Assembly (NCBI GenBank): GCA_026545225.1
Contig: CM048845.1
Location: 101,180,033 to 101,244,032 of the forward strand
Direction: 5' to 3'
Length of the DNA stretch: 64,000 nt
Source: Cornus controversa
Taxonomy: Eukaryota; Streptophyta; Magnoliopsida; Cornales; Cornaceae
In this document: one piece after another, positions 48,567 through 60,970 of the stretch
How the letters are laid out: each line of letters begins with the position of its first letter
Numbering within the stretch: position 1 is the stretch's first letter
Notes under the pieces: generated by a model
Told to the model about the DNA's origin: nothing
What the model saw: only the letters and a program-made list of their open reading frames with translations
Database searches by the model: none
Program-made: the position numbers and the translations under genes

Positions 48567-49374
48567 AATCTTAAACTTATAATGTTGTTTAGGTTTGAAA
48601 TTATTTGTAAATTTAAATATTTTTTTTATATTTTGAGTAATATTGTTCATTATGTGATTTAAGTTTGTACATGAATAATATTGTGAATATTAAATCTATA
48701 AAAATAAAACAAACACCAACTCATTAAATCTAAGGTTCTTGAAATAAATGTGTTTGTAATTAATTTTGTAATAAATGTTTAATAACTGAATTAAACTATT
48801 AATGTTAAATTAAAATATATATTATTTTCCTTTTCACATTTTTACCTCTTATTTTTATATAATTAAAGACATTATTCACACACCTGAAGCTCTGTTTCCA
48901 CATACTTAAACAACTAAATATTAAATTAAAATCTTATTTTTTTTCTTCCCACATTTTTACCTTCATTTTCATACAATTAAACACACTATTCACACACCTA
49001 AAGCTCAGTTTCCACACACTTAAAACACTAAATATTAAATTAAAATCTTACTTTTTTCTTTCCACATTTTTACCCCCATTTTCATACAATTAAACACACT
49101 ATCCTCAGTTTTCACACAATCTTAAACTTTTATTGTGCTGTCTAGGTTTGAAATTATTTATAGGTTTAAATATCTTTTTTTATATTATGAATAATATTGT
49201 TCGATTTAATTATATATATGAATAATATTGTGAATATTGAATCTATAAAAATAAAACAAACACCAACTCATAAAACCTAAGGTTCTTGAAATAAATGTGT
49301 TTGTAATAAATGTTTAATAACTGAAATACATTTTATTTTCCTTTTCACATTTTTATCCCATTTCCACACAATTA
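48567..49374. repeat. Higher-order tandem array, left part
   Basis: The array mixes two modules. Module A (about 250-290 bp) starts AATCTTAAACTT and contains ATGAATAATATTGTGAATAT, AAAATAAAACAAACACCAAC and CTAAGGTTCTTGAAATAAAT; copies start at 48567 and 49118. Module B (about 97-115 bp) contains CACATTTTTACCCCCATTTT, CACAATTAAACACACTATCC, ACACCTAAAGCTCAGTTTCC and ACTAAATATTAAATTAAAAT. Roughly two to three B units follow the first A. The array was split by the Copia element at 49375 and continues at 57332. Confidence 0.85.
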
Positions 49375-49595
49375 TATTAGAAAAATAATTTCTGTGTATT
49401 TCCTGTTATCAAGGAGAGCTCTTTATATACAAATTGCAATCAATTAAATAAAGAAATAGATCATAATTATAGCTTAAGAATATACAAATTACAATCAATT
49501 ACAATAAGCTAAATAAAGAAATATATCATAATTGTAGTCTAAGAATATTATGATTGATTGACAAAATATTGCTAACAAATCATGGAAGTTTAACA
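49375..49595 (-). repeat. Copia 3' LTR
   Basis: This LTR is the copy downstream of the coding region on the minus strand. Its terminal TG has mutated: on the plus strand it starts TATTAGAAA where the other LTR has TGTTAGAAA. It ends TTTAACA. Confidence 0.9.
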
Positions 49596-49816
49596 CTCCC
49601 TCGCAAACTCAACTGTCTGGGAGAGACAAGGTTGGATCGGAGGAGATGAAAGCAAGTCTTGTGAAACTCTTTGATGAAGATGTCCACAAGCTGATCGGTA
49701 GAGGGAATAAATTGGACACGATATGTTCTAATAAGTATGCATTCCCGTATGAAGTGATAATCCAGTTTAATGTGCTTAGTACGAGCGTGGAACACCGGAT
49801 TTGAAGCCATGTAGGT
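49596..49816 (-). pseudogene. Copia RNase H, C-terminal part
   Basis: The minus-strand frame from 49810 to 49580 contains ASNPVFHARTKHIKLDYHFI and STDQLVDIFIKEF, the conserved end of Copia RNase H. It is separated from the rest of RNase H (53329-53538) by the solo LTR at 49817-53161. The last bases before the insertion (TAGGT) are duplicated on the other side. The reading frame would continue cleanly if the insertion were removed, which proves that the two pieces were one gene. Confidence 0.85.
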
Positions 49817-52800
49817 TATAATATCCTATATTTTTAATTAGTTATTTATATGTTATTATTGGTTTATAAATCTTTATTTGAGTTAATTATGCATATTTAA
49901 TTAGAGTTGTTAAAAAAAATAGAAATATTTTTGTTTGTTAATTTTAATAGTATAATTGCTATGTTAATTTTTGGTTGTGGGTTTAGTAAATTTGCTATGT
50001 TCTCGGATTAAAATTGGGTTGTGGGTTTAGTAAAATTGCTATGTTCTCAAGTTGAAATGTAGATGTATAAAAAGTTATTAGAGGGTGATAAAAGAAATGT
50101 AAATAGCGGAAAATGAAAATAAAGAAAAATGTTACCGTAAATAAAATAAAATAAAATAAAAGAAACATGTGACATTAGTTTATTGTATGCATGTCAAATG
50201 AAAGATACTTGTCACACATTGAGACTACATGAGAATCTAAAGACTTTATTTTGAAGCCAGCACACATCCCTATTGATAGGCATGTGTATATATGTATATA
50301 TATGATAACTATGCTTTCATTTTCCATCTCCTAGAGATATAGATCAGCCATGTGATTTCACTTGCACACACAAGACACGTGTATATATCTATATATCTAT
50401 ATACATATAAAATATATGCATAAGTTAAAAAGCTTACTCTAGAAGCATGTGGGAACCGCCTCATAGCTATCTATACTAACTTTTGAAGAGAAAAAAAAAA
50501 TAGAAAGTTAGAAGTGATCAGTCAATGTAGAGTAAAGCCGAGAGAGAGAGAGAAGAAAAGGACAGAGTTCTTCTCAAATTCAGTAGGGGTTTACACAGGA
50601 ATTGTTTGTTAATTCCTTCTAAGTGCCTGCTCAAGTTTACTGGTTGTGCTTATTTATGATTTATGTGACTGTTTATTTGGAAATTTAGTTGTAAAGTTAA
50701 CTGAATGGAGATTATAGTTGACATATTTGTTTGTTTACCAAAAACTTTGAGAATAGATTTGTTATATGTATTTGGTTATGGCCATGTTAGGATTTAGATA
50801 AATAATGGTATATTTATTGTTATATTGTATATTAATTGTTGTTTATAGTTATGGTTTGACAATGAATTTTATTTATAAGTGATATAAAAGAAAGTTCATA
50901 TCTTGGTAGAAATGAAATTGAGAAGAACTTGAGACATTGTATTGGGAACTATTTGTAGTGGTACAGATTATTGTGAGTTACGCGGTGCAGAAACGGTTTA
51001 GTTAATTTAGAGTGAGATGCTAATCCTTAGACCTAGAGGGGGGTGAATAGGTCATCTTGCTCAATTTTTATGATTGATTAATTACCCACAATTATTATCA
51101 ATTAAGCATCCAAATCAATCACAAAATAAATAAAGCAAGTAAGAAAAAGTTAGAGATAACTATAGGAATTTTACGTGGAAACCCAAGATGGGAAAAACCA
51201 CGGGGGTGAGGCAGAAACCCCAGAAAAATCAATCCACTATCTCGAAGCAAAGTACATCAGACTCTGTCTCAGACTCACACCCCTCTTCACTCTGTCAAAG
51301 ATTTGATGCGGAACACCTCAGGCTTATGATTGCGACAACATGTCCAACTGCTGCAAAATTTCGGCTAACGTCACAATCCTTACAGAAAGGTAGCTGAAAG
51401 AACAACAATACTCAGCAAGTATTTTGTTCCCTTCGTAGTGATCGTTTCTCTTCCACTTCAGATAAAATCTTGTAGTTTGAAGGAACCACATCTGCTACTC
51501 TTGATCAACCTTTGTAGACTGATGTTGTCTTGAAGATTCCGTTAATCAGATGAAGAAGAACATCACAACTTAAACACTCTGTGTATGTGTGCTCTCAAAA
51601 ATAAAATCAATAAAGATTTTCTCTCATAAATTCCTCTTTTAGCTCATAAAAAATTATTCCTGGCTCTGAATATTAAATCATTGAGTTCCTCATCTCTCTC
51701 TTTTTGATTGAAGCATAAAGAGGTATTTATAAGGTTTAGAATCCTTAGTCTACTTGAAAAATAAGTTTAAAACACCTAAGAAAAGTTTTAGAGAAGTTTT
51801 GGTTGACTAGGAAATCAATTCGGATCAAAAAGGAAATTTTCGCGCATGTCAGTCAAGTCGGACCGGTCCAAAAAATTGGGGACCGGTGGGACTTTTGCAG
51901 ACACTTGAAAATTTTCAAGTCTTGAGAAAAGTCGGATCGGTCCTAATATTTGGGGACCGGTGGGACTTTTCAGACATGTTGAATTTTGAAAGTCCCGAGA
52001 GAAGTTGGATTGGTCCTCATATTTGGGGACCGGTGGGACTTAGCAAAAATTCAATTTTAACATTTAAAGCATATTTTCTAAGTCCTATGCCCATCAAACT
52101 TCAAAACATAGTGTCCTCACTCACATACCTGTTCTAAGTGATGTCCTCATCAAATCCATGGTATCGAGACACCTTCCGTTCAGCTCCGAAGATCGAAACA
52201 CAAGATCAAACGAAAATTACAATTCGATCAACAAGTTTTGACATCGAAATTTGCCAATTACAATTATACATCTCACAATTATAAAATTAATTAGTGCACG
52301 AGGGACACAGTTCCAAGGTTAAACGGTCCCTAAAAGGATTTTTAGGTTAAAAAAAAAAATTAGAGGTTGGTGGAATTGAAAGGATTCTGATAAGGGTCCT
52401 ACAGGTTTGTTGAATAGACAGGAAGTATCTTTGAAACTCATAACTTCTTATTTGTAATTGTTGTTTATATTTTTATTTAAGTTGAAAAATGTTATTATTA
52501 TAACTGTTCATTGTTCCTTATTTGTACTACATGTCTTGCATATTAAATTGTTATAGGTTTTAGGATTGTGTTAATTCTCTACTGGGCTATTTTGGCTCAC
52601 CCCTATTCTTTTTCCCGCCAAGATTTGGCTCAAGATAACAGATAGAGTGTTGATTTATATGCTTGGACTGTGATGTTTCCTACACACATAATGACTTGAT
52701 TTACATGTTTAGATGTAAGAGAACCTTTGTGTATATTTTGTTACGCTAACTATGTGATTGGGCTTGTAATAGTTTCATAATGTAAATATAAAGATTGGTG

Positions 52801-53161
52801 AGCCTTGTGAGTGCAGTGTGTGAGGTTTGTAAATCTTGTATTATAGAACTTAAATCATATGGTTTGACAGGTTTTGGGTATGTAAATTTTATAAATGGAA
52901 TAAGCTTTTATTATGGATTTTGAAAGTATTATTTAGATATATTGAATGTGGAAATTCTAGGATTTCATATAGGTTCTCATTGTCTTTAGAAGCTTAAAAA
53001 TTATGTAGATTTATTGCCAAAATTTCACTAAATGAACATTTTCAATGAAAAATGTGTTTCTAGGAATTTTAAATGTTAAGTAACCTTAATTTATTCTCTT
53101 AAACCCCTAAACCCTCCACGTCACACCTTGGGTTTTAGGTCTCAAAATTCGGGGAGTGACA
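49817..53161. mobile_element. Gypsy-type solo LTR inserted in the Copia RNase H
   Basis: The unit starts TATAATATCCTATATTTTTA and ends GGTCTCAAAATTCGGGGAGTGACA (last bases at 53161). The 5-bp repeat TAGGT flanks it (49812-49816 and 53162-53166). The start is a one-base change from the TGTAATATCCCATATTTTT opening and GGG(G)TGTTACA-type end that I associate with plant Tekay/Del-like Gypsy LTRs. It contains a nested solo LTR (50972-52277). Without that insert and its duplication it is about 2034 bp. No coding domains are attached. Confidence 0.8.
50972..52277. mobile_element. Solo LTR, family 1 copy B, nested inside the Gypsy-type solo LTR
   Basis: The 1306-bp unit starts TGTGAGTTACGCGGTGCAGA and ends ACATCTCACA, with perfect 5-bp flanking repeats ATTAT (50967-50971 and 52278-52282). 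It shares with copy A (21152-22524) the AGAGGGGGGTGAATAGG box, the GGGAAAAACCACGGGGGTGA box, AGACTCACACC, TTCGGCTAACGTCACAAT and the GATCAA..AATTACAA end. It also carries three tandem units with GGGGACCGGTGGGACTT. Confidence 0.85.
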
Positions 53162-53166
53162 TAGGT

Positions 53167-55995
53167 AGTGCTGAGATTATCACATAATAAGGTGATGGGC
53201 GTGGACATGGGAAATTGTAATTCCTGAAGAAGATGAATCACCCATGTGGATTTAGCACAAATATGAGCAAGAGACCAGTATTCAGCTTCAGCGTTGGAAT
53301 AAGAGACAATGGGCTGTTTCTTGGTGGTCTAGGAGATAAGATTAGATCCCAAGAAAATACAGAAGCCATTGGTAAAGCGACGAGAGTCAGGATAGCCTGC
53401 CCAATCAGTATCAGAATAGGCTTTGAGGGTCAAGGAACTAGTAGAGCACTGAAAAAGGAAACCAAAATCCAGCGTCCCTTTTAGATAACGAAGGACCCTT
53501 TTGGCTACGATGAAATGAAGAGACTGAGGTTGACTCATAAATTGAGCAACATGATGAACAACATAGGCAATGTCAGGCCTGCTGAAAGTGAGGTACTACA
53601 ATGAGCCAACAAGTTAGCAATACTCGGTGGGATCCGGTAAAAGATCCCCGTTGTGGGACGATAGTTGAGTCTTAGCACAAACTGGGGTGTTACAAGGCTT
53701 GCAGTCTGTCATAGAGAAATGTGTGAAAAAATTAACAGTATACTTTGTTTGAGAGATGCATAATCCAGTGGTGGAGAAGGTTGCTTCAAGTCCTAGAAAG
53801 TAAGATAGAGAACCAAGGTCACTGAGCTCAAACTCTTTTCCAAGAGTGGTGATGAAAGAGGAAATTAGAGATGATTGATTGCTAGTGAGAATAATGTCGT
53901 CAACATATAATAAAAGAAGCATTATAGCAGAGTCGGTGCGATAAAGAAACAGAAAATGGTCAACACAACACTAGGTAAAACCAACTGTAAAAAAAAGATG
54001 TTGAGACGATGAAATCAAGCTCGGGGTACTTGTTTGAGTTCATAAATAGCCTTGTGTAGATGACTAGCAAGCAAGGTCAATGAAGCTAGGTGGTTGAGTC
54101 ATGTAAATAGTTTCATCCAAGTGGCCATGAAGAAAGACATTCTTTACATCATGTTGGCGTATAGTCCAGCCAAAGGATAGGGCAAGACTGAGTACAATAC
54201 GGACAGTGGCGGGCTTGATTACAGGACTGAATGTCTCATCAAACTCAATGTCGGCCTATTGATGGAAGCCTTTGACAACTAGACGAGTTTTGTGGCGCTC
54301 AATGGAACCATCTGTCTTACATTTTAGTTTGAAAACCCACTTGCATCCTACTACATGTTTAGCAGGTGGGTTCATCAGTAGAGGATGAAAGCTGAACGAG
54401 AAGAGCTCTAGATAAAGAAAATCTGATTGTGCTATATATTCGGATAAGAGGTCGACGTGTGTCATCCTGATGATGAGAAACCATCGAATGTAATGGGGGA
54501 ATGGTAAAAGAAAGAGTCACAGAGTTAGCAGCAGTGATAGTAGGAGGTACCCAGGGCTGAGTGGCCCGACGTTGAAAATGGTATAGAAAAGGTTGTTGAA
54601 GAGGAGCCGGAGAACTCTGAGAAGTATGAGGAGCTGGAGAATTGATTTGGATGGCAGACTGTAAAGGGACCTCAAGAGCTTGAAATAGTAGAGGAACAAA
54701 GGCCCATAATGATGGTTCTGATGAAGTGCTAGTAGTAGAGGTAAATGGAAAATGTTGTTCATTGAAGCGAACATGTCGGGAAATGTAGACTCTGCCAGTT
54801 TTGTGATCCAAACAACGATAGCCTTTGTGCTGCAAGCTGTAGCCTAAAAAGACATATTCAACAGTTCTTGGCAGAAGTTTATTAGTCAAATAAACACCTA
54901 AGTGGGATAACAGGCACAACCAAACACACGCAACTCAGAGTAGGAAGGAATATGACCATAAAAACGGGAGAAGGGTGAGGACCACTAGAGTTTAGGGGAA
55001 GAAAGACGGTTGATAAGGTGAACAACGGTGGAGACCGCGTCAAGCCAATGGTAGAGAGGAACATGACTGGTGATGAGGAGGGTGCGGGCCATGTCAGCAA
55101 TATGACGGTGTTTGCGTTCAGCGAAGCCATTTTGTTAAGAAGTGTGAAGGCATGAAAGACGGCAGTGAACACCAAGGGAAGAACAAGGGGTTTTAAAAGG
55201 ACCACTGTCATATTTTCCACCACCATCACTCTGGAATTATTGGCCGTGGGTGAAAAATTGAGTTTGGATATAGGCTAGGAAATTTTTAAAATTATGGAGA
55301 ACTTCAGATTTATGTTTCATAAAGTAAAGCCAAGTAAAATGAGTGTAGTCATCAGTGAACAATACATAGTATTTATAGCCAAAAATAGAAATTACTGGAG
55401 ATTGCCATACATCAAAATGAATCAAAATAAAGGGAAAAGAGGTTTTTATTTCATTAAATAGGGGATAGGGGAGGCGTGTAGATTTACCCAAAGCATATCC
55501 TTGATGAAATGAATATTTGAATTGAAAAGTATAAGATAACAATTTATTAGACCCTAAGTAAGACATAACTTTAGCAAATGGATAACCAAGATAATTATGC
55601 CAAAGGGAAGATAAACTATGGGAGGCAAACAAAGCATGTAGGTGAGGCAGAAAGGCAGGTAATTTGTAAAGACCATCCTTACATAGGCCCTGATAAAGGA
55701 GAGAACCAGTGGTTAGATTGAAGATATAGAAGTGATGAGCATCAAAGGCACATAACACATGATTATCAGTACAGAATTGAGCAATGAAGAGTAAGTTCTT
55801 ACTTATAGAAGGAATGACATAGACATTATTAAGGTGAAAAGAAGATGAGCTGAGTAGTAGTGCCATGTTACCCATATAGGTAATAGGGAGTAGATCTCCA
55901 TTGCTAATTTGAATGGTATCAGGGCCACTGTAAGGTGTGCACTGCTGGAAAAGAGCTGGGTTGCCCGTCATGTAGGTAGAGGCACCAATGTCAGG
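53167..55995 (-). pseudogene. Copia pol: protease, integrase, reverse transcriptase, RNase H (broken)
   Basis: On the minus strand, near 55990, a protease motif reads DIGAS, the usual DTGAS with one change, followed by TYMTGNP. The 55971-55237 frame covers the pre-integrase and integrase start; several HHCC ligands are lost (for example Tyr for His in WHNYLGYP), while HFDVW and FTDDYTHF keep core Asp residues. Integrase continues at 55229-54882 in another frame, then a linker at 54919-54359. Reverse transcriptase begins at 54465-54256 (CKWVFKLKCKTDGSIERHK) and continues at 53922-53614 with the YVDDI catalytic box. RNase H starts at 53538-53329 (YLKGTLDFGF, AYSDTDWAG). Frameshifts and stops break it many times, so it cannot make a functional polyprotein. 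Confidence 0.9.
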
Positions 55996-56099
55996 ATACC
56001 AGCTAAGATTAGATAATGACCACTGTAAAGGTTGGGCAATCGGAGGCGGCTAAGGTGGAGCAATCTGGAAATCAGCAAAAGTAGAATTTAGCGAACATG

Positions 56100-56976
56100 G
56101 GACTGAGGGTTGCGCAAATGATGAGAGCCGAAAGTAGTTGCTAGCAAAATGACCAATCCCAAAGCATAGCTAGCATTGAGACATAAAATGATGGTACAAG
56201 AACCGGACCAAAGATACCAGAAGTATTAGAACGGTTGTGGGACAGATGACCATGGTTTTTGCGACCTTTGTTGTAAAAATTATTCTGTGGAGTAGAACTT
56301 GAAGACTAAGAAGTCTGAGATGCTAGGAAGGCTGAAGGGATAAGATGAGAAGAGGTTTTGTGTCAGGCCTTATAGTCCAGTAGGCAAGCACGCAGAGCAA
56401 AGAACTCGGGCAATGAGTCAAAGCTCACAATGGCAGTGACTAACATGTTAAACTCGGAACCAAGGCCGTTGAGGACGGCATTAACTAGATCTTTGTTAGA
56501 GACTGGCTCGCCAATAGCAATGGGAGCATCAAAAATAGATTTGGCTTCTTAAAGATACTTAGAAATGGGTCGGGTGCCACTCTTAAAACTGGTAAGCCGT
56601 TCCTGTAGAGAGAGGAATTTGCGACAGATTTCTAAGAGAAATGATCCTGAATGAGCATCCAAATAGCAGTAGAGGATTTGCACCCAATAACAAAGGCTAA
56701 GATAGGTTTAAAGAAGGTGGTTGAGACAATACTAATAAAGGTTTTGTTAGCTCGGAGCCAAGTAGAGCGATTTAGTTCGTCAGTAGGGCAGGGGAAGAAG
56801 CTATCAATAAGGCGTAGGAAGTTTTGGCCATAAAGAAAAGCATCCATTTGATGAGACCAAAGAAGGAAATTATCTTATGTGAGTTTGACCAAGATTAGAT
56901 TGGTGATAGTGGGAATAGAAAGGGTTGGAGCAACAGCAAGTGTGGTGGCAACAATGGTGGAGCCGCTGAAAGACAT
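56100..56976 (-). pseudogene. Copia gag remnant
   Basis: The frame starts at an ATG at 56976 (MSFSGSTIVATT) and is stopped near 56879 just before DNFLLWSHQMDAFLYGQNF. It then runs through LRANKTFISIVSTTFFKPIL, typical of plant Copia gag (UBN2-like). A zinc-knuckle remnant near 56145-56185 keeps C, C and H, but has a stop inside and Tyr in place of the last Cys. Confidence 0.75.
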
Positions 56977-57105
56977 ATTTGAATAGGAGGCAGGAAGAGA
57001 GAATGTCACAGAGGGAGAAGAGAAGTCGCAGGGGCTGGTTGGAGGGGCAGAGGGTCGCCGAAGAGAGTAGGGAGAGAAGAGAGGATTGGTATTAGGCTAA
57101 TACCA

Positions 57106-57326
57106 TGTTAGAAAGATAATTTCTGTGTATTTCCTGTTCTCAAGGAGAGCTCTTTATATACAAATTATAATTAGCTAAATAAAAAAATAGATCATAATTA
57201 TAGTCTAAGAATATACAAATTACAATCAATTACAATCAGCTAAATAAAGAAAGAAATCATAATTATAGTCTAAGAATATTCTGATTGATTGACAAAATAT
57301 TGTTAATAAATTATGGAGGTTTAACA
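57106..57326 (-). repeat. Copia 5' LTR
   Basis: This LTR precedes gag on the minus strand. On the plus strand it reads TGTTAGAAAGATAATTTC ... GGAGGTTTAACA, so both TG and CA ends are intact. Confidence 0.9.
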
Positions 57327-57331
57327 TATTA

Positions 57332-58490
57332 AACACACTATCCACACACCTAGAGCTCAGTTTCTACATACTTAAACCACTAAATATTAAATTAAAGTCT
57401 TTTTTTTTCTTTTCACATTTTTACCCCCATTTTCACATAATTAAACACCTTATCCACACATCTAAAGCTCAATTTCCACACACTTAAAATACTAAATATT
57501 AAATTAGTTTTTTTTCTTTCTACATTTTTACCCCCATTTTCACACAATTAAACACACTATCCCTCCACACACTCAAAACACTAAATATTAAATTAAAATC
57601 TTAATTTTTTTTCTTTTCACATTTTTGCCCCCATTTTCACACAATTAAACACATTATACGCACACCTAAAGCTCAGATTTCACACACTCAGAACACTAAA
57701 TATTAAACTGAAGTCTTAATTTTTTTACTTTACACATTTTTACCCGCATTTTCACACAATTAAATGCTCTATCCATGCACCTACAACTCAGTTTCCACAT
57801 AATCTTAAACTTATATTGTGTTGTCTAAAATTATTTCTGGGTTTAAATATCTTCTTTATATTATAAATAATATTGTTCATTATGTGATTTAAGTTTATAT
57901 ATGAATAATATTGTGAATATTTAATCTATAAAAATAAAACAAACACCAAGTCATTAAACCTAAGGTTCTTGAAATAAATGTGTTTGTAATAAATGTTTTA
58001 ACAAATATGTTTGTAATTAATTTTGTAATAAATATTTAATAATTGAATTAAACCATTAATGTTAAATTAAAATACATTTTATTTTCTTTTCCACATTTTT
58101 ACTGCCATTTCCACACAATTAAACACATTATCCACACACCTAAGCTCAGTTTCCACACTTAAACCACTAAATATTAAATTAAAATCTTAATTTTTTTTCT
58201 TTCCACATTTTTACTCCCATTTTCACACAACTAAACACACTATCCATACACCTAAAGTTCAGTTTTCACACACTCAAAATACTAACTATTTAATTAAAAT
58301 CTTATGTTTTTTCCTTTTCACATTTTTTTCCCCATTTCCACACTCAAACACACTATCCATGAACTTCAAGTTCAATTTCCACTCACTTAAACCATTTAAT
58401 ATTAAATTAATATACCGATGTTAGTGTTTTTTTTTTGTTTTCACATTTTTATCTCCCATTTTCACACACTTAATGTGGTTTTATACACAA
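57332..58490. repeat. Higher-order tandem array, right part
   Basis: The array resumes with four B units, marked by CCCCCATTTT or variants at 57423, 57530, 57627 and 57742. A third A module runs from 57801 to about 58085, and three or more B units follow (58101, 58213, about 58328). Removing the Copia insert gives A-to-A spacings of about 551 and 726 bp, so the number of B units per block varies. Confidence 0.85.
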
Positions 58491-58534
58491 TTATTTATGA
58501 ACTCACGTGTGCCTTAGTTTTGAATGAACATTTT

Positions 58535-58784
58535 TGTAATACCCCGCTCCAACACATGGTATGATATTGTCCGCTTTGAGCCTGAGCCCGCACAGTTTTG
58601 CTCTTGGGTTTTACCCCAAAAGGCCTCATACCATTTGAAGAGAACATAGTACATATAAGCACATCTCCTTTTCCACATCCATGCGATATGGGATTGAGCA
58701 CCCTGTACCCTGTCAGTGTGGTAGCTCAGCCTAGTGTCTGTCTTCGCACCCGCCCACTCACACCCGTCCACAAGGGTTACTACA
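58535..58784. mobile_element. TRIM solo LTR related to Cassandra
   Basis: The 250-bp unit starts TGTAATACCCCGCTCCAACA and ends GGGTTACTACA, with perfect 5-bp flanks ATTTT (58530-58534 and 58785-58789). Inside are GATATTGTCCGCTTTGAGCC, CCCAAAAGGCCTCATACC and ACATATAAGCACATC. These words, in this order, also occur in Cassandra TRIM LTRs as I remember them, but the 5S-RNA-like segment of Cassandra is not evident here. Confidence 0.7.
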
Positions 58785-60970
58785 ATTTTAGATTAATTTT
58801 TAATAGACTCTCTAATACACTTTGTTATTTTGTTATAGGTAGTTGATTTGAATGGAAAGTCTGGCTTTGGATAGTCTTTCTGGTATATCAGAACTTAAAC
58901 TAATTAATGGAATGGTGTTCGAGTCCGTCCAAAAAGTATACGACTTTTATAATGCATATGGACGTGAAGTTGGATTTAGGATTATGCCAATAGAAGTAAT
59001 GAAACTAGAAAAATTACTTCTGCACAATTTGTATGTAGTAAGGAGGGTTAGAGAGAAAAAGATAAAATGGACCTTCTTACAAAAGAAGCTAGGGCAAAAA
59101 TAAGGACCGGATGTCGTGCCCAAACGCACATAAAATTTAAAAGATCAGAAGGAATATTTTTCATAGAGAGATTTGAAGAAGAACACAATCATAAATTGAT
59201 TAGGAAAAAGTTGCACTCACTTTATACCTTCACAACGAAACATCTCTCTAGCTCAGGCAATTGACCTCAACATAGCCGATGATTCTGGATTATCTGTTGG
59301 TTCCTCATACGAACTAATGGGAAGACAAGTTAGGGCAAGAGAAGCAATTGGGTTTACAAAAGTAGACCAAAAAAATTATTTGAGAATGAAGAGACAAAAA
59401 CAGTTAAAATTTGGAGAGGCAAGATACATATTTGAGTATTTCCAATCCCAGTTGTTGGACAATCCTTCCTTCTTTCATGCGGTTCAGCTAGACAACGAGG
59501 AGATGATAACCAATATATTTTGGGCAGATGTAAGTGTGATTATTAATTACGGCCATTTTGGAGATGTTGTAAAGTTCGATACCACATACAAGGTCAACAA
59601 TGATAATTAGCCTTTGGCCACTTTTGTTGGTCTTAATTATTACAAAGAATCAGTTATATTTGGAGTTACTTTGATGTTTGATGAGACGACGGACTCGTTT
59701 GTTTGGTTGTTTGAGACATTTTTGTTTGCAATGTCTTGTAAAGATCCGAGGACAATTATAACTGACCAAGATACGACTATGAAAAAAGCGTTAGCACTGG
59801 TGATGCCCGGGACATACCACCATCTCTGTACATAGCATATTATGCAAAACGCTGAGAAGCATTTAGGCCATAAATTTATGGGTCTGGTGAGTATTACAGG
59901 CATCTTATCCAACTTTATGAAGTACTACGAGGATAAATATGATTTCATATCAAGTTGGAATTTCGTATTAACTAAGTATGATGTAAATGGCAATAAATGG
60001 TTATCGAATTTATATGATTTGAGGACGAAATGGGCAAAGGCATATGTAAAAGACTCTTTGACAGCTGGTATGCACGCGCAGCACAGAACTCAGTGAAAGC
60101 CTCAACGCTTGCTTGAAAAGATTCTTGAAATCTGACCATTCTATTCCTGAATTTTTCAAACATTTTGATAGATTGGTTAGTGAGAAAAAGTTCAAAGAAT
60201 TGCATGCAGAGTACAATTTGGCTCACAAATTGCCAAAAATTACATATTCAAACAATATGCTAGACCATGCTAGTGAGATCTACACAAGACTTATTTTTGA
60301 GTTAGTTCAACAAGAATTTTTATAAACGGTTAATTATTATTTAGGAGAACCAATTCTTGAGAATGGAGAATTCATATACAAACTTGTTGCGCTTGATGGA
60401 TATAATCCAGAACGGCGTGTAAGGAGGAAGAGAGCAGATGACTATGTAACGTGTAACTGTGGAAAGTTCTCAATGGAAAGGGTTCCGTGTTCACATGTGA
60501 TAAAGGTCATTAGAGAAATGTTGCACAAAATCAAATTACTGAAGGAATACATAGTAAGGTGTTGGACCCGAGAAGCGAGAGATGGGGCAGTGTTAGATTG
60601 CATTGGCCATGAAGTGCAAGCAAATACTAATTTGCAACAAAGACATCAGTTTAAAAACATGTGTCATCTATTTACTTGCATTAATTTGATGACATCAGAG
60701 AGTGAAGATGATTACAATTTATCCATCATACATGGTGAACAATTGTTTAACCTTATAGAAGATGGTAGAAGGCAAAAACATTTGGTGTATGATATTTCTA
60801 AGTCATGCAAAACTGGCCATGGTCTTCAAATTCATGTTACTTACCAGCAAAGTGGTCATAACATTACTGCTAGGGGTTTTTAAAAAAGGGACACATCAAG
60901 AGGGCAAAAAAAAAAAATTCAAATCAAAACGTGAACAAGCTATACAAAAGAAGAAAAAAAAGTCTTCAAA

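Larger units (their letters stand above)
49375..57326 (-). mobile_element. Copia-type LTR retrotransposon, decayed and interrupted
   Basis: Two 221-bp LTRs (49375-49595 and 57106-57326) bound a minus-strand element. Next to the 5' LTR on that strand, TGGTATTAGCC at about 57095-57105 is a decayed initiator-Met primer site. A purine-rich tract (GCGAGGGAG) precedes the 3' LTR. The order gag, protease, integrase, reverse transcriptase, RNase H is that of Ty1/Copia. Flanks AATTA (49370-49374) and TATTA (57327-57331) are a near-perfect target duplication; the tandem array around it shows that the original word was AATTA. A 3345-bp insertion splits the RNase H region. By eye the LTRs differ at about 20 of 221 positions, so insertion is not recent. 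Confidence 0.9.
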
